64,000 bases of DNA, from contig CAVSHN010000009.1 of NCBI GenBank assembly GCA_963727755.1, forward strand, positions 667,695 through 731,694. Direction: 5' to 3'. A program made the translations under genes and the position numbers. This stretch comes from DASYAN01 sp963727755 (GTDB lineage: Bacteria > Chloroflexota > Ktedonobacteria > Ktedonobacterales > Ktedonobacteraceae). Of this stretch, positions 16,736 through 25,650 are shown in pieces. The number at the start of each line of letters is the position of its first letter. Within the stretch, counting starts at the first letter, position 1. The notes under the pieces were generated by a model that saw only the letters and a list, made by a program, of their open reading frames with translations, searched no databases and was not told where the DNA came from.

Positions 16736-18277
16736 GTGTTAGGGACAGAAAAGAATACCATCCATTTTACACGGAGTGACCAACGTATTGATGAATTACT
16801 CCGTTTGTTGCAGGAAACCACAGATCTTGAAGCCTTGCAGGCCCTGGCAGATTGGGATCAGCAAACAGGTATGCCCGAGGGCGCAAGCGAGGTTCGTGCT
16901 AACCAAGCGGCAACATTGCAAGGTCTCATTCACAAGCGTTGGACTTCGCCGCGTTTAGGCGATCTGCTCAATAAACTGGGAGAGGTAGTTGCGCAAGCAT
17001 CCTTCACCGATGCTGACCGTGGCTTAGTCCGTCAGGCCCGCCGTCGCTACGACCATTCAACAAAACTGCCTCGGAAACTAGTAGAGGAAATGGAACGTGC
17101 TCGTGTCATCAGTCACGATGCCTGGGTGCGTGCTCGTGCAAACAACGATTTTGCCAGTTATGCACCTTGTCTGGAGCAAACTGTACGCTTCCAACGTGAA
17201 GTCGCAGATCTCTACGGTTATCCAGAAAATCGTTATGACGCTTTGCTGGACATCTACGAACCAGGGTTGACTGCCAGCGCCGCTGAGCAGTTCTTTTCGC
17301 CAGTACGCGATGTTAGCGTTTCTCTATTGCAAAGCATCCAGGCCAGCGGCAAGAAGATCGACACCTGTTTCCTCCAGGGTAATTTCTCTGAAGCACAACA
17401 AAAATTGCTGGCGGAGAAACTACTCACACGCATTGGTTATGACTTCTCGCGTGGGAAAATCGCTATTTCTGCCCATCCTTTTACTACCAGCATAGGAGCA
17501 CCACAAGATGTACGTCTGACCGTGCGCTATAGTGATTCTCTTCCCATGTCGATGATGGCCGCCTTACATGAAGGTGGTCATGCTCTCTACGAGCAGGGCA
17601 GTGTTTCCACTCTCGTGCGTACACCAATTGCTGGTGGTGTCTCTATGGGCGTACATGAGTCACAGTCGCGTCTGTGGGAAAATGCCATTGGTCGCTCGGA
17701 AGCCTTCTGGCGTGGACAATATAGTCTGGTTCGGGAAATTTTCCCTCAACCATTCCAACAGATCAGCGTGAGAGATTTTGCCCGCGGGCTTAACCATGTC
17801 GAAGCCAGCCTGATCCGTGTCGAGGCCGATGAGGTAACCTATAACCTGCACATTATTATACGCTTTGAGCTAGAAAAAGCTCTTATCAACGGTGAGATTG
17901 CAGTTGAGTCGCTACCACGCCTATGGAACGAGAAGTATCGTACCTACCTTGGTATCGAACCCGATAGCGACACGGATGGGGTTCTACAAGATGTGCACTG
18001 GACATTTGGCTTTGGTTACTTCGCTTCCTACACGCTTGGCAATCTCTATGGAGCCCAAATCTACCGCTCACTGCGCAATAGCTTTGCCGACTTCGACCAG
18101 CGTTTGGCAGCGGGAGAGACCGCTTTCATTCTGAAATGGCTGGACGAACGCATCTACAAGTTTGGTGCCATCTACCAGCCTGCTGAGCTAATGAAACGTG
18201 TTACGGGCGAAACTTCTAACCCACAATACTTCGTCCAATATCTAACAGAGAAGTTCTCGCAGCTTTATGAGCTTTAA
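16736..18277 (+). CDS. M32-family carboxypeptidase (carboxypeptidase Taq)
   Basis: This 513-aa protein starts at GTG 16736 and has the family's usual ~500 residues. M32 carboxypeptidases are cytoplasmic metalloenzymes that remove C-terminal residues from peptides. The metal site is clear: ALHEGGHALYEQG (HExxH form HEGGH near residue 280) with the downstream glutamate in GVHESQSRLWEN, both hallmark M32 motifs. Other family segments visible are LADWDQQTGMPEGA near the N-terminus, NHVEASLIRVEADEVTYNLH and the final GTIYQPAEL-like stretch (KFGAIYQPAELMKRVTGE). It is intact and monocistronic, followed by a strong hairpin at 18297-18328. Confidence 0.95.
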   Translation: MLGTEKNTIHFTRSDQRIDELLRLLQETTDLEALQALADWDQQTGMPEGASEVRANQAATLQGLIHKRWTSPRLGDLLNKLGEVVAQASFTDADRGLVRQARRRYDHSTKLPRKLVEEMERARVISHDAWVRARANNDFASYAPCLEQTVRFQREVADLYGYPENRYDALLDIYEPGLTASAAEQFFSPVRDVSVSLLQSIQASGKKIDTCFLQGNFSEAQQKLLAEKLLTRIGYDFSRGKIAISAHPFTTSIGAPQDVRLTVRYSDSLPMSMMAALHEGGHALYEQGSVSTLVRTPIAGGVSMGVHESQSRLWENAIGRSEAFWRGQYSLVREIFPQPFQQISVRDFARGLNHVEASLIRVEADEVTYNLHIIIRFELEKALINGEIAVESLPRLWNEKYRTYLGIEPDSDTDGVLQDVHWTFGFGYFASYTLGNLYGAQIYRSLRNSFADFDQRLAAGETAFILKWLDERIYKFGAIYQPAELMKRVTGETSNPQYFVQYLTEKFSQLYEL

Positions 18278-18296
18278 GGCTGGTGAGTTTCTGCCC

Positions 18297-18328
18297 AGCC
18301 CTCAGTTCTCCATTAGGAGCTGAGGGCT
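18297..18328 (+). terminator. Hairpin after carboxypeptidase gene
   Basis: agccctcag ... ctgagggct forms a 9-bp outer stem and an inner ctcc/ggag extends it, loop atta. It lies 20 bp after the carboxypeptidase stop and lacks a T-run. It faces the convergent gene at 18395-18760, so it may serve both. Confidence 0.55.
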
Positions 18329-18394
18329 ACAAACCATCTCTTGCGTAGGGGATCGCCAAGAGCAGAGAGAGTATTTAGTTTTACCCTATAAGCA

Positions 18395-18760
18395 TCAAAG
18401 CCTACTTTTAGCTCTAATATATTCTTTCAAATTCCCTTTTTGAATAGCATATACTATTTCTATATGCTGCTGTACTGCATCCTCAGGCTGCTCAGCATCG
18501 AGTTCACAGACTGGCAGACGAATGAGTGTAAGATAGTTAGCTTGCTGAGGATAGACCGCTGTCATATACTTTTGGCCTATGCGAGTAGCATCGAATGTTG
18601 CCACGACATAACGCTTGCTATCAGGACTCATAGTGGCATGACGTGCAAGATCAAGCGTTTGCAATTGCATAAGGGCCGCATTAGGAATCTCAATCGCAGT
18701 AGGCTTCTTCAAGGCTGAGATAGTGGATGTTTCAGCTTCTAGGGCTTGATTGTCGGACAT
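18395..18760 (-). CDS. Hypothetical protein (121 aa)
   Basis: This intact ORF starts at ATG 18760, with ggagat about 12 nt upstream. The N-terminal ~30 residues are polar (ETSTISALKKPTAIEIPNA), then a compact domain follows with beta-strand-like stretches (KRYVVATFDATRIGQKYMTAVY, in part, and NYLTLIRLPVCELD), ending in a helix QHIEIVYAIQKGNLKEYI. No family is recognised. The gene is alone, between the carboxypeptidase (convergent) and a transposon relic that begins 25 bp upstream of its start, so its promoter may lie in or beyond the relic. Confidence 0.6.
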   Translation of the reverse strand: MSDNQALEAETSTISALKKPTAIEIPNAALMQLQTLDLARHATMSPDSKRYVVATFDATRIGQKYMTAVYPQQANYLTLIRLPVCELDAEQPEDAVQQHIEIVYAIQKGNLKEYIRAKSRL

Positions 18761-18784
18761 TTAGAAAAAATCTCCTAACTCTAT

Positions 18785-19130
18785 ACAGTATGAGGGAATG
18801 AGGACAAATGTCCCGTTCCTCTTTGATACGACGAAACGTATGGGGTGAACTGCTGCACCCTCTATCCCATTGCTGCAAGCAGCGTTTGGGACTACTTTTC
18901 TGCTAGTCTTGCTTAGATGTTTACCTCGCGCAGAGTGCTCCTGCTTGATGTGGGCAATGGGAGGGACACCTCACGTTTTAAACGTTTCGTCCACCATTCC
19001 ACTTCTGGCCTTTCACCCCACACTCTACGGTCACTGGCACTGGCAAGATGGAAATTATGAAGATATAGTACCACAGATGTCAAATGCGCCTATTTGATAA
19101 CGTTTGTCATTAAATCGGATGAACGTTTCC
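18785..19130. mobile_element. Deletion derivative of the IS607-type element at 31129
   Basis: Bases 18785-18900 match the tnpB-side end of the complete element (31129-31245) at roughly 100 of 115 positions by eye, including the last ~35 codons of tnpB read on the minus strand (VVPN, SNGIEGAAVHPIR, IPSYC). Bases 19121-19135 match the other end (gaacgtttccaacac, 33019-33033). The ~220 bp between are not tnpA or the rest of tnpB. It is therefore a ~346-bp non-autonomous copy that keeps both ends. It could still make the guide-RNA-like transcript of the tnpB end, and could be moved in trans by the intact TnpA. Confidence 0.75.
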
Positions 19131-19207
19131 AACACCAGAAAAATGGCAGTTACAATGATACAGAATCGCAGACTGCCAATCTAGTGTACAAAAGCTGAAC
19201 AATTCTG

Positions 19208-20395
19208 TCAAGCGCCTTCTAATATAGCAGGAATAGCTTCTCCCCAACGAACACGCATGACAGGAATATTCATCTCCTCAAGTAAAGTCAGTGTATCCTC
19301 ATTAGTGGGTTGCTCTTCAAAGGATGCCGCAACCAACCCCACTATAGCAACCTGCACGCCACGTAATTGCAAGTGACGCAGGCTCTCGTGCCAATCCCGG
19401 GTATTGGAGGGAGTGATGACTATTGCAATCGCGTTCCGCCCAAAATGAAACGCATCCATAGCAAGCGCATCCTTGAGTTCTGGCCCCAAGCCAGCTCTGA
19501 TAACTGCAAGCATTTCAAGCATATGTTGTATCTGACGATCACCACGATCGAGTGCCAAAAATTCCTGTCGCTCTCCATTTACAACCATACCAACAGAGAG
19601 ATCTTGGCGCAAGAAATAGTGAGCAATAGTGGCAGCAATGGTTACGCCGTATTCCTCGGTTGAATGCTCACCTTCACCTGCTTGTACTGCTGCGTGCAGA
19701 TCCAGAAAGATCCAAGCATCTATGGCAGGATCCAAGTCAAACTCCTTGACCATAAGTTTGTTATAACGTGCACTGGAGCGCCAATGGATACGGCTGAGCG
19801 AGTCCCCTATCATATACTCACGGACAGTGGTTGCATTGGTCGTCCTTTGCAAGGCACGCTGCGAACTCTTGCCTCTGCCAGGTAAGCCACCAGCAAAAAA
19901 TGCAAGATGAGTAATTTGATGCACACGAGGAAGTACTACAATTTCACTTGCAGGAGATAAAGAGAGGCGATGGTTAAAGAGGCCAAAGGGATCACCACTC
20001 GTTGCAATCACCGGGCCAAGCTGGAAGCGTCCACGTAGCCTACAATGACTCCTAGCACGCCAGATCGCCCGCTTTCGTCCTCCCATACTTGCTATATAGC
20101 CAGCCTGATGCCCTGGTAGTGTTGAGCCATCAGTAATCTGTACCCATAGTTTTGGTAGCGTGCTCAAGTTATCCAGTGCCAGACGTTCCTCAAACACCTC
20201 ACCAACCTGTATATGCTCTCCTCCTATCGTATTCCGATGGAATACGAGTTTCCGCAAGCAAGCGCATGTCCACAGCCAGGAAAGGATAACCAGACAGAGT
20301 ACAACATAGGTAAGAATATAGAGAACATTCCACCCGGTGATGACTGCAAAAAAGCCTAGGATAACAATGAGCAGGATAAGATGCCAGGGGCGCAT
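19208..20395 (-). CDS. DUF58 domain protein
   Basis: This 395-aa protein has two adjacent N-terminal membrane helices (residues ~4-45, ILLIVILGFFAVITGWNVLY...). A long cytosolic part follows with the DUF58 signature around residues 185-215 (REYMIGDSLSRIHWRSSARYNKLMVKEF) and a vWA-like continuation (DAWIFLDLHAAVQAGEGE, DLSVGMVVNG). DUF58 proteins pair with MoxR-type AAA+ ATPases, thought to act as chaperone-like systems on metal-dependent or membrane complexes. The moxR gene ends 3 bp upstream in the same direction, so the two form an operon. The substrate is not indicated by neighbours. Confidence 0.9.
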   Translation of the reverse strand: MRPWHLILLIVILGFFAVITGWNVLYILTYVVLCLVILSWLWTCACLRKLVFHRNTIGGEHIQVGEVFEERLALDNLSTLPKLWVQITDGSTLPGHQAGYIASMGGRKRAIWRARSHCRLRGRFQLGPVIATSGDPFGLFNHRLSLSPASEIVVLPRVHQITHLAFFAGGLPGRGKSSQRALQRTTNATTVREYMIGDSLSRIHWRSSARYNKLMVKEFDLDPAIDAWIFLDLHAAVQAGEGEHSTEEYGVTIAATIAHYFLRQDLSVGMVVNGERQEFLALDRGDRQIQHMLEMLAVIRAGLGPELKDALAMDAFHFGRNAIAIVITPSNTRDWHESLRHLQLRGVQVAIVGLVAASFEEQPTNEDTLTLLEEMNIPVMRVRWGEAIPAILEGA

Positions 20396-20398
20396 AGA

Positions 20399-21370
20399 TT
20401 AACGTCCCTTTCCTCCACTAGCCCATGCATTTGGCACAGGGACAGATTGCAAAATTTCATCTAGAATGGCTGCTGGCGTAACCGAGCGTACGCGTGCGGC
20501 AGGCGTCATGATGATACGATGCGCAAGAGTAGGTTTTACAAGCAATTTCACATCATCAGGAATAACAAAACTCCGTCCGCGCATTGCTGCTAGGGCCTGA
20601 GCTGCCCCACACAGTGCTAACGAACCACGAGGGCTGACCCCCAAGTAAATATTCTGGTGGTTACGAGTTGCATTTGCGATGGCAACGACATATTCATGAA
20701 TTGATGGGTCGACATGGATCGACCGTACTTGGCGCTGAATGCGTACCAGTTCTTCTGCGGTCATAATTTGAGCCAGATCATCTAATGGGTGATGATGCTG
20801 GTGACTCGTCAGAATGTTCGCTTCATCGGCGGGTTTGGGATAGCCCAACTTAATATTTAGCATAAAGCGGTCCAACTGAGCTTCTGGCAAAGGGAATGTC
20901 CCTTCATATTCGATGGGGTTCTGCGTCGCCATTACCATAAACGGCTCGGGTAAATGATAGGTATCACCATCTACAGTGATCTGTGCCTCCTCCATTGCCT
21001 CTAGCAAGGCAGACTGCGTTCTCGGGGTTGCCCGGTTCACCTCGTCGGCCAGTACAATCTGTGCCATAATCGGTCCAGGACGGAACTCAAAGCTGCCTGT
21101 CTTCTGATTATAGATTGAGACTCCTGTGATATCGCTTGGCAAGAGATCGGGGGTAAATTGGATGCGTTTAAAATTGCACCCAATCGAACGTGCGATTGCC
21201 TTTGTGAGAACTGTTTTGCCTACGCCTGGCACATCCTCAATCAATACATGCCCACGGCAAATAACGGCAATTAAACTGAATGCAACAGCCTGGGCCTTCC
21301 CTACAATAACGCGCTCAACATTACTCACGATACGCTGTACAGCTGCTGCTAAATCCTGTGCTGACTGCAT
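20399..21370 (-). CDS. MoxR-family AAA+ ATPase
   Basis: This 323-aa protein starts at ATG 21370. It has a Walker A (EDVPGVGKTVLTKAIA), a Walker B with DEVN box (VLADEVNRATPRTQSALLEAM), a sensor-1 asparagine (MVMATQNPIEYEGTFPLPEAQ), an arginine finger region (LDRFMLNIKLGYP) and a C-terminal lid with SPRGSLALC. These define the MoxR/RavA branch of AAA+ proteins, hexameric remodelling ATPases. It is the first gene of a two-gene operon with the DUF58 protein. No substrate enzyme gene is adjacent. Confidence 0.93.
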   Translation of the reverse strand: MQSAQDLAAAVQRIVSNVERVIVGKAQAVAFSLIAVICRGHVLIEDVPGVGKTVLTKAIARSIGCNFKRIQFTPDLLPSDITGVSIYNQKTGSFEFRPGPIMAQIVLADEVNRATPRTQSALLEAMEEAQITVDGDTYHLPEPFMVMATQNPIEYEGTFPLPEAQLDRFMLNIKLGYPKPADEANILTSHQHHHPLDDLAQIMTAEELVRIQRQVRSIHVDPSIHEYVVAIANATRNHQNIYLGVSPRGSLALCGAAQALAAMRGRSFVIPDDVKLLVKPTLAHRIIMTPAARVRSVTPAAILDEILQSVPVPNAWASGGKGR

Positions 21371-21603
21371 AAATTAATCCCTAATGATGCCTTTCTGCTT
21401 ATTATACATAGAAACATATACTACCAATAGGCATGAGTGTGACAGGACAATCCAATGAATAAGGTGTCTTCTATCGTAGCATGTACATGTACAGAGATAC
21501 AAGCCCATAGCTCACAAGTTTCCAAACTCCTAGTGGGGTACCCAAATCTATCTTGCGATAAGGGGACTATCCGTCAAGTACAGTCTATGATATTATTGCT
21601 ACC

Positions 21604-21900
21604 ATGGATCAGAGCGATCAGAAACCCATAGAGGAGTTATACGCAACTGTAGTTGGGTATGTCCAGGGCGTAGGCTTTCGCTATTTTGTCGTGGAAAAAG
21701 CCCAACGTCTGGGCCTGCGCGGATATGTTCGCAATCGAGCAGATGGCGATGTTGAAGTAGTCGCTCAAGGGATGCGGCCTGCACTCGAAAACCTCCTCGT
21801 ATTGCTGCGGCAAGGGCCATCAGCAGCCGAGGTCTACAAGGTTCATACAATTTGGGGACAACCGACGACACATATCAGCGGCTTCCACATCCGTTACTAG
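21604..21900 (+). CDS. acyP: Acylphosphatase
   Basis: This 98-aa protein hydrolyses the carboxyl-phosphate bond of acyl phosphates. The first signature GYVQGVGFRYFV holds the phosphate-binding arginine, and the second, GYVRNRADGDVEVVAQG, holds the catalytic asparagine, both at expected spacing. Start ATG 21604 has no recognisable Shine-Dalgarno, but a TATGAT hexamer lies 13 bp upstream, so the message may be nearly leaderless. It is followed 46 bp later by gatC in the same direction. Confidence 0.93.
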   Translation: MDQSDQKPIEELYATVVGYVQGVGFRYFVVEKAQRLGLRGYVRNRADGDVEVVAQGMRPALENLLVLLRQGPSAAEVYKVHTIWGQPTTHISGFHIRY

Positions 21901-21946
21901 CGGATTGCCTATTTGCTACCAGACATTTGAGAAAAGGATCATGTCG

Positions 21947-22237
21947 ATGATTGATCGAGAGACAGTACAGAATGTAGCCAGACTCGCCAGATTGGGTCTA
22001 AGCGAAGAGGAGATTGAAACCTTTAAAAACCAACTTTCCAGCATCCTAGGGCATATGCAAAATCTACAGGAGGCCGATGTGAGCGGTGTCTCCCCAATAG
22101 CGCACGCCTCACGCCTGACCAACATTACCCGTGAGGACATCTCACAGGCTTCCTATCCGCCAGAAGTTTTGCTAGCAAATGCTCCCGATCAGGAAGACAA
22201 CTATTTGAAAGTCAATGCTGTGCTGGAGGAGGCATAG
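21947..22237 (+). CDS. gatC: Asp-tRNA(Asn)/Glu-tRNA(Gln) amidotransferase subunit C
   Basis: The preferred start is ATG 21947 (MIDRETVQNVARLARLGLS), because GAAAAGGA lies about 8 nt upstream; ATG 21941 is also possible, and the frame stays open to TTG 21905. The ~96-residue GatC fold shows the helical N-terminus, the ILGHMQNLQEADVSGVSP belt, and the tail with REDI...PEVLLANAPDQEDNYLKVNAVLEEA (in parts). GatC stabilises GatA on GatB in the transamidosome. The stop abuts the gatA ATG with no gap. Confidence 0.93.
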   Translation: MIDRETVQNVARLARLGLSEEEIETFKNQLSSILGHMQNLQEADVSGVSPIAHASRLTNITREDISQASYPPEVLLANAPDQEDNYLKVNAVLEEA

Positions 22238-23698
22238 ATGACCGAACTATATACATTGAGTATTCATGAGGCGGGAGAGTTATTGCGGCAGCGCAAAATT
22301 TCCGCTGTCGAACTGACTCAGGCCCACCTCGACCGCATTCGTGCAGTAGAACCCAAAGTCAAAGCCTTTACCTTGGTAACTGATGACCTTGCAATGAAAC
22401 AGGCCAGAGAAGCGGACCGACGGCTAGCGAGTGGAGAGAACATTCACCCACTGACGGGTATTCCTATAGCGATTAAAGACGTGATTTGCACAAAAGACAT
22501 CACCACAACGGCAGGTTCGCGTATACTCGAAAATTTCAAGCCGCCATACGATGCCGCTGTGATGGAGCGTCTTCATGCAGCGGGGATTGTGATGGTCGGC
22601 AAAACGAACATGGACGAGTTCGCAATGGGCTCCTCGACAGAACATTCTGCATTTTTCCCCACGCGCAATCCCTGGGACCTAGAACGCATCCCCGGCGGGA
22701 GCAGTGGTGGTTCAGCAGCAGCAGTAGCCGCTGGTATGGCAATGGGCTCTTATGGCAGTGATACCGGGGGCTCTATCCGCCAGCCAGGATCTCTCTGTAA
22801 CCTTGTAGGTCTCAAGCCAACATATGGTCGCGTTTCACGCTTCGGATTAATTGCATTTGGGTCCTCTCTTGATCAGATCGGCCCCTTTGCTCGTAGCGCA
22901 CGCGATGCCTCCATTCTGCTACAAGCTATTGCCGGACATGACTCACGTGATGCAACCAGTTCTTCTCAGCCAGTTCAAGACTATAGCGCAGCTTTGACAG
23001 GTAATATCAAGGGCTTGCGTATTGGCGTGCCCGAGGAATATTGGGTCGAGGGAACACAACCTGCCGTCGTCAAGGTCGTCCGCCAAGCCATTGAATGCCT
23101 GCGCGAGATGGGAGCAGAAATCAGTCCAGTTTCCCTGCCTCATACGAAATATGGCGTTACAGCTTACTATATCATCGCTCCGGCTGAAGCAAGTGCCAAT
23201 TTGGCACGCTACGATGGAGTCAAGTATGGCTACTCCTACCGTGATACCAGCGAAATGTGGGAGGCCATGGAAAAGACACGCGAGTTTGGTTTTGGAGCTG
23301 AAGTCAAACGCCGCATCATGCTTGGCACCTATGCGCTTTCTGCCGGGTACTATGATGCCTATTATGTACGTGCGCAAAAAATTCGTGCCTTAATCGCGCA
23401 AGACTTCGAGAAAGCGTTTGAACACTTTGACGTCCTAGTCAGTCCTGCTTGTCCAACGGTTGCATTCAAGATAGGAGAGATCTCCGATCCCTACCAGATG
23501 TACCTGCAAGATGTCTTCACTATCCCTGCTAATTTGGCAGGTATTTGCGGTGTTTCAATTCCTGGTGGCTTTAGCGAAGGACTTCCTGTCGGACTACAAC
23601 TGCTGGGAAACGTCTTCAAGGAAGATAGTATTCTGCACGTCGCTGATGCATTTGAACAAAGGACTGATTATCACAAACAGTGGCCCAGCAATCTCTAA
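22238..23698 (+). CDS. gatA: Asp-tRNA(Asn)/Glu-tRNA(Gln) amidotransferase subunit A
   Basis: This 486-aa amidase starts immediately after gatC. It releases ammonia from glutamine, which GatB uses to convert Glu-tRNA(Gln)/Asp-tRNA(Asn) to the amidated forms. The Ser-cisSer-Lys triad is visible: Lys80 in IPIAIKDVI, the amidase signature with GGSSGGSAAAVAAG, and the nucleophile region GSDTGGSIRQP. The C-terminal part has the family's DAYYVRAQK and FTIPANLAGICGVSIPGG motifs. GatB is not in the window. It is intact and translationally linked to gatC. Confidence 0.96.
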   Translation: MTELYTLSIHEAGELLRQRKISAVELTQAHLDRIRAVEPKVKAFTLVTDDLAMKQAREADRRLASGENIHPLTGIPIAIKDVICTKDITTTAGSRILENFKPPYDAAVMERLHAAGIVMVGKTNMDEFAMGSSTEHSAFFPTRNPWDLERIPGGSSGGSAAAVAAGMAMGSYGSDTGGSIRQPGSLCNLVGLKPTYGRVSRFGLIAFGSSLDQIGPFARSARDASILLQAIAGHDSRDATSSSQPVQDYSAALTGNIKGLRIGVPEEYWVEGTQPAVVKVVRQAIECLREMGAEISPVSLPHTKYGVTAYYIIAPAEASANLARYDGVKYGYSYRDTSEMWEAMEKTREFGFGAEVKRRIMLGTYALSAGYYDAYYVRAQKIRALIAQDFEKAFEHFDVLVSPACPTVAFKIGEISDPYQMYLQDVFTIPANLAGICGVSIPGGFSEGLPVGLQLLGNVFKEDSILHVADAFEQRTDYHKQWPSNL

Positions 23699-23743
23699 CA
23701 AACCGTTTGGGTGTCTAGAGTGAAAGCAACGGAGGTTGAGCGG

Positions 23744-24257
23744 ATGGCTCATCCCACTCCCACATATGCAACGCTCGATGACGGGATTGCTTCGCACGCA
23801 ATCCCGTTCTTTCTTGATTCTTCCAGTGTCTTCGGCACAGCTGTTGACAAGGTCGTCGCCTCACTTGGCGACTCAGTAGAATTGCTCGGTTTGGCAGAAG
23901 CACTTCATGGAGGTGAAGATATTCTCATCCTGCGTAACCGACTCTTTCAATATCTGGTCGAGGCACATGGCTACAGCGCCATTGCTATCGAGAGCAGTTT
24001 CCCTCGGGGCCACCTTGTCAATGAGTATCTGGCTGGTCGTGGCCCGACATCCTATGAGGTCGTGCAGGACAGCGGCTTCAGTCATGGCTTTGGCCGATCT
24101 CGATGCCAATCGAGAACTGGTGGAGTGGATGCGACACTACAATGCCGACTACTTCGCCCTCACGCCTCAAAGTCTTATCGACTTCGACTGGCTGGTTGTC
24201 CTCGACTCTACGATGTATAGCCGTGGTGGGCCACTCTTGGAAGGTAAGCCCTCGTAA
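23744..24257 (+). pseudogene. Erythromycin esterase family relic
   Basis: Start ATG 23744 follows GGAGG by 8 nt. Residues LLGLAEALHGGEDILILRNR and AIAIESSFPRGHLVNEYLAG are typical of the erythromycin esterase/succinoglycan biosynthesis family, which carries an active-site His-Glu system. After SHGFGR (about 24092) the frame shifts; the other frame continues LDANRELVEWMRHYNAD and then jumps directly to DWLVVLDSTMYSRGGPLLEG, the family's extreme C-terminus. About 200 central residues are therefore gone. It is a clear remnant: one frameshift plus a large internal deletion. Confidence 0.75.
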
Positions 24258-24370
24258 AATCTCACAGGTTGAATTGGCTACTCCTACCAGAAGCACTAGA
24301 AACGTCGCAACAAACATGGTAGAATAATCTCACCTGCTTATCATATCGAAGTCTGAATAGAGTTAAATAG

Positions 24371-25642
24371 ATGCGTTACGCGATTTTTACTGATATACAT
24401 GCAAATCTAGAGGCATTGGAAGCAGTGCTAGCCAAGATAGACGAGCTAGCACAAGAGGAAGCTATTGATCAGATTTGGTTTCTAGGAGATCTGGTTGGTT
24501 ACGGTCCCAATCCTAATGAATGTATCGAAAAGCTACGAGAACGCACGGATGTCATTATCGCAGGAAATCATGATTGGGCGGCAGTTGGGAAAATCGATAT
24601 CGAAGATTTTAGCGAGGCTGCGCGTATCTCCGCAGAATGGACGGCAGACCAACTTACTGAAGAGAACCGTACGTTTCTCGCCAACTTGCCAGAAGCCCTT
24701 GAAATTGACGACTGTATGCTTGTTCATGGTAGCCCTTACGGTCCACTCTGGGAGTATCTCACTTCGGAAGTACTAGCCGAACGCAGTTTCCAACACTTTA
24801 CGAACCGTTTCTGCTTTGTGGGGCATACTCATGTGCCTGTGATCTTCCAGCAGCCTGATCCAATTGCCAACATCCCTACATCGCCTCTTGGTAGTCCATC
24901 CACGGCTGAGCCTATCAGCTCAGAAAAGGATGGAGGAGGAGATGATCTTGACGAACAAGCCGCAGCTAATGACCTCTCCCTCACCAAAGTTGATGAGAGA
25001 AGTCTTGACAGCAACGATGATGATAGCTACGATGATCAAGAGACCACTCGACTCGCTGCTATACGTCCAACAGCACAAACAGCAAAGGTTTCTAGTCAGG
25101 CAGAACATGAGCATTTAGCCGCTAAATCACTGAAAGATATCATAGCTGATGCTACCGACGTACTTGCCGAGATAAAACAGCATATTACAGACGATAATCA
25201 TGTTTGGGGAAATGCTGCTCTTGAAGATGATGAAGCCACTGAAGTCTTCTCTATAGAAATAGAAGAGGATACAGAGAACGAGGATGACGTAGCAATCACT
25301 CCAGAAGAAACTATCTTGAGCGCGGAAGAGCGTCTCAATGAAGAAATTGAGGAACTCTTGTCTCTGTTAGGACTTAGCCGGAGTATGATTACAGTCACCA
25401 ACGAAATGCTTGTCCCACCAGAAGGTTATTGGCAGGCGCCAGAGGGCTATCGTGCGATCGTTAACCCCGGTGGTGTGGGACAACCACGTGATGGAGACTC
25501 GCGAGCAGCTTTCATGATCTACGACACAGAATGCGGCTTCACGTTTTATCGTATCCCCTATCCAATCGAGAAGACCCAGGAGAAGATTATCAAGGTAAAA
25601 TTGCCCCAGTATCTAGCAACACGTCTGGCATACGGTCGGTAG
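24371..25642 (+). CDS. Metallophosphoesterase with a long acidic insertion
   Basis: This 423-aa protein has a YfcE/MJ0936-like calcineurin fold: FTDIHAN (metal site 1), FLGDLVGYGPNP (site 2), IAGNHDWAAVG, a CMLVHGSPYG strand and VGHTHVPV (last ligands, ~residue 155). Normally ~240 residues suffice, with GSVGQPRDGD following soon after the GHTH. Here the matching NPGGVGQPRDGDSRAAF appears only at ~375, and about 190 residues of Ser/Asp/Glu-rich, low-complexity sequence lie in between. The acidic block contains no recognisable domain; it may be a disordered loop or interaction region. Substrate is unknown; such enzymes cleave phosphodiesters or protein phosphates. The pth start follows within 10 bp. 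Confidence 0.88.
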   Translation: MRYAIFTDIHANLEALEAVLAKIDELAQEEAIDQIWFLGDLVGYGPNPNECIEKLRERTDVIIAGNHDWAAVGKIDIEDFSEAARISAEWTADQLTEENRTFLANLPEALEIDDCMLVHGSPYGPLWEYLTSEVLAERSFQHFTNRFCFVGHTHVPVIFQQPDPIANIPTSPLGSPSTAEPISSEKDGGGDDLDEQAAANDLSLTKVDERSLDSNDDDSYDDQETTRLAAIRPTAQTAKVSSQAEHEHLAAKSLKDIIADATDVLAEIKQHITDDNHVWGNAALEDDEATEVFSIEIEEDTENEDDVAITPEETILSAEERLNEEIEELLSLLGLSRSMITVTNEMLVPPEGYWQAPEGYRAIVNPGGVGQPRDGDSRAAFMIYDTECGFTFYRIPYPIEKTQEKIIKVKLPQYLATRLAYGR

Positions 25643-25650
25643 TAAAATAC

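Noticed and set aside
18870..19097. 75-aa plus-strand ORF in the IS607 derivative
   Set aside because: It starts inside the tnpB-end match on the opposite strand and has no protein-like pattern or start signal.
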